From Bacillota bacterium (GTDB lineage Bacteria; Bacillota_I; Bacilli_A; Acholeplasmatales; Acholeplasmataceae): 9,237 nucleotides of DNA. Shown here piece after piece: positions 6,487-9,237 of the stretch. Numbering within the stretch: position 1 is the first letter of the stretch; each line of letters begins with the position of its first letter. The notes beneath the pieces were generated by a model. It was given only the letters and a program-made list of their open reading frames with translations, was not told where the DNA came from and made no database searches. The position numbers were made by a program, and so were the translations under genes. The stretch spans positions 1-9,237 of the forward strand of contig JAEWVV010000245.1 of assembly GCA_023458995.1 (NCBI GenBank). The letters run 5' to 3'.

Positions 6487-7530
6487 CTAAGAATTGATAT
6501 CTTTGTTGATAGCTAAGTCGCCTGTAACAATCAAACCCTTTTTTCTAAAGATAAGATCAATAACATAAACCAAAACAGCTGATGACACAATCATGAGAAC
6601 AACAGATAACCATGCATTAAGTGAATAATCCATAGCAACTAATGTCTGTAGTTGTCCGACTAATCCTGATGAACCCATACCAGCTCCTTCTTTGGTCGAC
6701 TTTGTACCTAAGAAGATATAGAATAGTGGTCCCAAAATTGCGGATGCAATAATGGTTGGTAACCAAATAATGGGCTTCTTTAAGATATTTTTAAACTGTA
6801 ACATTGAAGTCCCAAATGCAACTGATAAAACAACACCAATGGAGTTATCTTTTCTTGATTGTACTGCAAAACCGATCATTTGTACTGTACAACCAATGAC
6901 TGCAGCACCACCAGCGATTCCATCTAAGTTAATTGCAATCGCAATCGCTGCTGAAGATAATGGTGAAGTTAATAAGATTCCCATCACAACAGCTACAACG
7001 ACTGACATTGGGATTGGAGCAAATTCAAATGTCCATGTAATAAACTCTTGAATATAAGTAATGATTTGACGAACTGGACCACCAATAATAAGTGTTAAAA
7101 TAATTGCAATGGCAACACCCGTCAATGGGATTAATAGAATATCAATAGGTGTTTTTTTAGCAAGAATTTTATCCAAGAAAACAATACCTAGAATCGTAAC
7201 AAAGTATACTTTAACAGGTTCATTCGCGATGATACCATAAACAAATGTTCCATCAATCAGCAGAGTAAATGACGATGCAATTCCACCAATGACTCCGGCA
7301 ACAACCAATTTTAAACCGTTCATCTTTAAACTAATACCGATACCTATACCGATACCAACACCCATCAAAGTAGCTAATCTATTATAAATCGTATCGTAGA
7401 GTAATTCAATATCAAGTAGTAATCCAATTTGTTTTATGATGACCCCGATGATGAGTGTTGCGAATAGTCCATAAACCATTCCGTTCATCGTTGTCATGAT
7501 AAAACCTTTCAATTTTCTATCTTTCATCAT
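6487..7530 (-). CDS. Orphan PTS EIIC-type membrane protein (PTS_EIIC_2 / PfoR-like)
   Basis: A 347-residue membrane protein of the EIIC-like group that includes the Clostridium perfringens regulator PfoR. Visible features are about nine to ten hydrophobic segments, a glycine-rich helix GVGIGIGIGI (57-66), DKILAKKTPIDILLIPL (120-136), LLTSPLSSAAIAIAI (186-200) and a polar loop GTKSTKEGAGMGSSG (275-289). Members are annotated as sugar-specific PTS permeases, but no EIIA or EIIB domain or gene is present nearby, so it may be a permease using partners elsewhere or a regulator. The ATG at 7530 is chosen because GGAGAG lies at 7540-7535. A longer reading frame opening with GTG at 7560 overlaps the -10 box at 7556-7551 and is unlikely. 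ATG at 7527 is an equally possible start. Substrate is unknown. Confidence 0.8.
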   Translation of the reverse strand: MMKDRKLKGFIMTTMNGMVYGLFATLIIGVIIKQIGLLLDIELLYDTIYNRLATLMGVGIGIGIGISLKMNGLKLVVAGVIGGIASSFTLLIDGTFVYGIIANEPVKVYFVTILGIVFLDKILAKKTPIDILLIPLTGVAIAIILTLIIGGPVRQIITYIQEFITWTFEFAPIPMSVVVAVVMGILLTSPLSSAAIAIAINLDGIAGGAAVIGCTVQMIGFAVQSRKDNSIGVVLSVAFGTSMLQFKNILKKPIIWLPTIIASAILGPLFYIFLGTKSTKEGAGMGSSGLVGQLQTLVAMDYSLNAWLSVVLMIVSSAVLVYVIDLIFRKKGLIVTGDLAINKDINS

Positions 7531-7534
7531 GTCA

Positions 7535-7540
7535 CTCTCC
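7535..7540 (-). promoter_or_regulatory. Ribosome binding site fixing the EIIC-like start
   Basis: GGAGAG on the minus strand precedes tandem ATG codons at 7530 and 7527 at workable distances. It favours these over the GTG at 7560, which lies upstream of the likely transcript start. Confidence 0.7.
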
Positions 7541-7550
7541 ATTCGTTTTG

Positions 7551-7578
7551 ATTTTAGCACTTATTTTTGAAAATGCAA
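7551..7578 (-). promoter_or_regulatory. Promoter of the EIIC-like gene
   Basis: -35 TTGCAT at 7578-7573, a 16-base spacer ending in the TG extension, and -10 TAAAAT at 7556-7551, all on the minus strand. Transcription would start near 7544, about 14 bases before the ATG and just ahead of the GGAGAG site. Confidence 0.65.
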
Positions 7579-7591
7579 TCCTTTTTATTTG

Positions 7592-7632
7592 AATGCCAAA
7601 ACAATATTCTTAAATGATTTAAACATGGCATT
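7592..7632. repeat. Nested inverted repeat upstream of the EIIC-like promoter
   Basis: Perfect seven-base arms AATGCCA (7592-7598) and TGGCATT (7626-7632) enclose a second palindrome, TTAAAT-G-ATTTAA (7610-7622). It lies 14-54 bases upstream of the -35 box, where a regulator could bind. The arms do not match the catabolite-response (cre) consensus. No regulator gene is adjacent, so an operator role is only a suggestion. Confidence 0.35.
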
Positions 7633-7650
7633 TTCTAAACAATTGGTTAT

Positions 7651-7670
7651 AAAAAAACCGCAAGTGCGGT
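7651..7670 (-). terminator. Rho-independent terminator, minus strand
   Basis: On the minus strand ACCGC-ACTT-GCGGT (7670-7657) is followed by seven T residues. It would stop transcripts coming from the right, that is from the AlkC-like gene cluster whose last stop is at 7919. The resulting 3' untranslated region of about 250 bases would include the repeat array. It also shields the EIIC-like promoter from read-through. Confidence 0.8.
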
Positions 7671-7712
7671 CTTGTTCTTTGTTTTGGGTTTGTAGAACTA
7701 TATTGATACAAT

Positions 7713-7785
7713 TACGCACCCCTATCAAAATCTACGCACCCCTGTGTTTTTTTACGCACCCCTGCTAAAAAGTTACGCACCCCCT
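7713..7785. repeat. Phased array of four TACGCACCCC(C)T direct repeats
   Basis: Copies of TACGCACCCCT start at 7713, 7733 and 7753; a fourth, with one extra C, starts at 7774. The period is 20, 20 and 21 bases, about two helical turns, with unrelated AT-rich spacers. The GC-rich cores stand out from an AT-rich background. The array is not an open frame on either strand. Multiple ~20-base repeats of this kind are typical of transposase-binding ends in IS21- and Tn7-like elements, and also of iteron-like protein-binding arrays. No matching inverted copy or transposase gene is present in the window, so its nature is unresolved. Confidence 0.85.
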
Positions 7786-7803
7786 AGAATATGATGCTTA
7801 ATG

Positions 7804-7836
7804 TTAGAGTTCAAATCTCATTATCTCCGTTGTGTT
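7804..7836. repeat. Diverged direct repeat, copy A (T-arm-like)
   Basis: This 33-base stretch beginning TTAGAGTTCAAATCTC and ending TTGTGTT aligns with copy B at 7887-7920, with six mismatches and one single-base gap by my hand alignment. The core GAGTTCAAATCTC followed by TATCTCCG resembles the T-arm and acceptor end of a tRNA, but only three T-stem pairs form and no rest of a tRNA precedes it. Confidence 0.55.
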
Positions 7837-7886
7837 GGGATACTAATTTTAATACAAGATTAGCACCCTTAGTTTTTGGAGTATTA

Positions 7887-7920
7887 TTAGAGGTTTAAAT
7901 CTCGCTATATGCGATGTGTT
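7887..7920. repeat. Diverged direct repeat, copy B (T-arm-like)
   Basis: The partner of 7804-7836, beginning TTAGAGGTTTAAATCTC and ending ATGTGTT, 83 bases downstream. It overlaps the stop codon of the AlkC-like gene by two bases. Each copy is preceded by a GCACCC element (7777-7782 and 7863-7868), so a larger module of about 61-64 bases may have been duplicated and then diverged. Confidence 0.55.
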
Positions 7921-8662
7921 ATTCTTTGATCTTACGACTTCTTAATCCATGATTAATAATCCATTTTGTTGCATCAGTGAGTGCTTCTTTTTGCCACTCA
8001 TCAATAACTTTGAATGCCAAATTTGGATCATGTTTGTATAAATCATTTAAATTATTACCAACACTTTTTTGGATGAACTTAGATTTATCATCTTTAAGGT
8101 TAGTAAGAATTTTCTCATAAATATTGAAATAATTCAAGGCAACCGTAGTTTTAAATGACCAAGGTAAAGCAATACGCACTGCCTCACTTGCTAGTCTTCT
8201 TACATGAACATTTACATCCTTACTCCATTTTAATAAAACATTCATTGTTTTTAAAGGATCTTTAACAAGTAAGTATCTTATTGCATATTCACCTGTCTGT
8301 CTTTTAGTGAAATCATATAAGAAGTCATATGTTGCTATTTCGTCTTTTAAACCGTGTTTTTCTATAAATCTACCCATTGGCCATAACCACCAACCTTCAG
8401 TGAACATTCCTGTTTCTTTTTTTAGTTCAGGCCCCCATATTTTTTTAAACGTTTCTAGATGTTTAAGATAATTCCCAGACAAAGACATCTCAAGTGCGTT
8501 AACATACAGATCTTGTCTTTGCAAAAAACTTTCTTCTGCTAGATTGTTTTTTAAGTAATCCAAAAACAAATCAGTTCTAAACAAATGATCAGCACTTTTT
8601 AATTTTTCTGATAATTTTAAAGCAAATGTATAATCGTAATACTCAACAAGTTTTTTTGCCAT
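7919..8662 (-). CDS. AlkC-like DNA alkylation repair protein (HEAT-repeat glycosylase family)
   Basis: This 247-residue protein belongs to the AlkC/AlkD group of HEAT-like repeat DNA glycosylases, which remove alkylated purines such as 3-methyladenine. The match is clearest in TKRQTGEYAIRYLL (119-132), WSKDVNVHVRRLASEAVRIALPW (146-168, compare AlkC 'HVRRLxSEGxRPRLPWA'), SKFIQKSVGNNLNDL (194-208) and TKWIINHGLRSR (232-243). Charged repeat helices and no signal peptide suggest a cytoplasmic DNA-binding protein. The 'SEGxRPRLPW' motif is changed to SEAVRIALPW, so activity may differ from model AlkC. The ATG at 8662 has GGGGAG five bases upstream and lies 11 bases after the preceding small gene, implying cotranscription. 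The original operon promoter is probably lost, because an insertion cuts the cluster at about 9040. Confidence 0.85.
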   Translation of the reverse strand: MAKKLVEYYDYTFALKLSEKLKSADHLFRTDLFLDYLKNNLAEESFLQRQDLYVNALEMSLSGNYLKHLETFKKIWGPELKKETGMFTEGWWLWPMGRFIEKHGLKDEIATYDFLYDFTKRQTGEYAIRYLLVKDPLKTMNVLLKWSKDVNVHVRRLASEAVRIALPWSFKTTVALNYFNIYEKILTNLKDDKSKFIQKSVGNNLNDLYKHDPNLAFKVIDEWQKEALTDATKWIINHGLRSRKIKE

Positions 8663-8673
8663 AAATACTCCCC

Positions 8674-8853
8674 TTAATAAATATTAATCTTTTGAAAGTT
8701 TACCAATACACCATCGTGAAGTGGATATGCAAATGATTCAGTTTCTTCTTCATATAGTTTGTCTATCAAATCAAACCACTCATTTTCCTCTTGAGTTAAA
8801 TTCATTACACCCTTTTGCATCTTGTTATACCAGTATTTAGTTAAATATCTCAT
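8674..8853 (-). CDS. Small DUF4085-like protein, possibly a shortened relic
   Basis: A 59-residue ORF, acidic in the middle. It opens MRYLTKYWYNKMQKGVMNLT, resembling the N-terminus of DUF4085 proteins ('MKYFTKEWYxxMQ'), continues with EENEWFDLIDKLYEEE, and ends PLHDGVLVNFQKINIY. DUF4085 members as I recall them are several times longer, with an acidic helical part and then a 'LHD' motif starting a second domain. Here LHDG follows almost directly, so an internal deletion or early stop is plausible. Translation is well supported: AGAGGAG lies eight bases before the ATG, overlapping the end of the upstream stub, whose stop is three bases away. It precedes the AlkC-like gene by 20 bases. Function is unknown. 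Confidence 0.6.
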   Translation of the reverse strand: MRYLTKYWYNKMQKGVMNLTQEENEWFDLIDKLYEEETESFAYPLHDGVLVNFQKINIY

Positions 8854-8856
8854 TTA

Positions 8857-9039
8857 CTATTCTCCTCTGATTAGTTTCAAACTGAACTCTGGATATTCTC
8901 CTGGAGCAATATCATTTGAAATGTCAATTACATCATATCCTTGATTTTGAAATTCTTTTTTAAGTTCATCTTCATTATTATAGATTATCTCTTTTCCATA
9001 ATATGGTTTATTTGATTGAGGTGTTAATTCTAAATGGTA
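8857..9039 (-). pseudogene. C-terminal stub of an unknown protein, cut by an insertion
   Basis: Sixty codons without a start, ending at TAG 8859-8857. The frame begins YHLELTPQSNKPYYGKEI, continues through ELKKEFQNQGYDVIDI and ends YPEFSLKLIRGE, an alternating strand/helix pattern typical of a soluble domain. Reading further upstream enters the insertion-sequence end and meets TGA within two codons, so the coding sequence is broken at about 9040. I do not recognise the family. It was probably the first or an upstream member of the cluster with the DUF4085-like and AlkC-like genes, because only three bases separate it from the next ATG and its tail carries that gene's ribosome binding site. 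Confidence 0.65.
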
Positions 9040-9040
9040 G

Positions 9041-9237
9041 TGTCAAGAATTTTGTGTAAATGAAATGAATTAAGGTGTTAGAACTCTCTTTAGTGCTTTT
9101 AAGATTTTTGAGCGCGACGCTTAATTGAACATTTCATTGAGCTCAGCAGCGACAAGCTTAAAGCCTTAATGGATTCTCATCTGAAATCTTTGATTATAAT
9201 CTCCTGCATACGTACCGATAAACCTGATGAGTGAATC
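9041..9237. mobile_element. End of an IS256-like insertion sequence (partial)
   Basis: The coding stub on the left stops abruptly at about 9040. The following TGTCAAGAATTTTGTGTAAA resembles IS256-family ends, which carry a GTGTAAA-type motif inside the terminal inverted repeat. Further in is a decayed reading frame resembling a transposase C-terminus. The other end and any target-site duplication lie outside the window, so completeness cannot be judged. Confidence 0.55.
9121..9237 (-). pseudogene. Decayed transposase C-terminus, probably IS256 (mutator) family
   Basis: In one minus-strand frame the sequence reads DSLIRFIGTYAGDYNQRFQ, then MRIH, an in-frame TAA at 9168-9166, then GFKLVAAELNEMFN and a final TAA at 9123-9121. 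The last segment resembles the closing 'GFxxAxxELxEMF' helix often found in IS256-family transposases, and it lies where such a gene should end, about 75 bases inside the element terminus. The internal stop means the copy is inactive unless TAA was recently acquired. The assignment rests on a short match and is tentative. Confidence 0.4.

Noticed and set aside
7592..7632. Catabolite-response (cre) operator for the EIIC-like gene
   Set aside because: The palindrome AATGCCA/TGGCATT lies far apart and does not match the cre consensus.
7713..7785. CRISPR array
   Set aside because: Repeats are 11-12 bases with spacers of only 9-10 bases, far too short. No cas genes are nearby.
7804..7836. A tRNA gene ending at copy A
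   Set aside because: Only the T-loop-like core fits. The T-stem has three pairs, and no anticodon or D-arm can be folded from the upstream repeat array.
7791..7898. Plus-strand ORF of 35 codons between the repeat array and the AlkC-like gene
   Set aside because: It lacks a ribosome binding site, overlaps both diverged repeat copies, and is of a length expected by chance. A stop codon directly precedes its ATG.
9018..9046. Complete hybrid promoter reading out of the insertion sequence
   Set aside because: The -35 TTGACA is present but no recognisable -10 box occurs 16-18 bases downstream. The nearest, TAGAAT, is only eight bases away.

Overview
The window looks like chromosome from a low-GC, wall-less firmicute relative, most likely Acholeplasma or a close mollicute. 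Visible reasons: strong AT bias, compact gene packing, AGGAGG-type ribosome binding sites, TTG start codons, and use of the standard code. Trp is TGG throughout and TGA ends yaaA, which would be wrong for Mycoplasma or Spiroplasma. The exact species cannot be read from the sequence alone.

Layout. Positions 1-1741 (minus) hold a probable two-gene operon: nicotinate phosphoribosyltransferase (NAD salvage), then the start of a MATE-family efflux protein that runs off the left edge. Both genes appear to start with TTG. A short divergent promoter region (about 1761-1807) separates them from a plus-strand operon, yaaA-cls, whose genes overlap by 4 bases (peroxide-stress DUF328 protein, then cardiolipin synthase). 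A symmetric hairpin at 4026-4050 ends this operon and the convergent minus-strand pair that follows: a PII-like small regulatory protein and a CPA2-type cation:proton antiporter, driven by a clear TTGACA-17-TATCAT promoter. Next, on the minus strand, come an unknown protein of about six membrane segments (own terminator at 5680-5697) and an orphan PTS EIIC-type membrane protein of the PfoR-like group, with its own promoter at 7551-7578.

The right end is accessory and partly decayed. Positions 7531-7918 have no convincing gene but contain the EIIC promoter, a nested inverted repeat, a minus-strand terminator, and a phased array of four TACGCACCCC-type repeats with a 20-21 base period. They also contain a diverged pair of about 33-base direct repeats resembling a tRNA T-arm region. 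To the right is a minus-strand gene cluster: the C-terminal stub of an unknown protein, a 59-codon DUF4085-like ORF that may be a shortened relic, and an AlkC-like DNA alkylation repair protein. The stub is cut at about 9040 by what looks like the end of an IS256-family insertion sequence, with a decayed transposase C-terminus.

The least explained items are the phased repeat array with its neighbouring repeat pair, and the PII-like/antiporter pair, where a separate small sensor may take the place of the regulatory tail missing from the transporter. No complete new defence or mobile system is demonstrable here.
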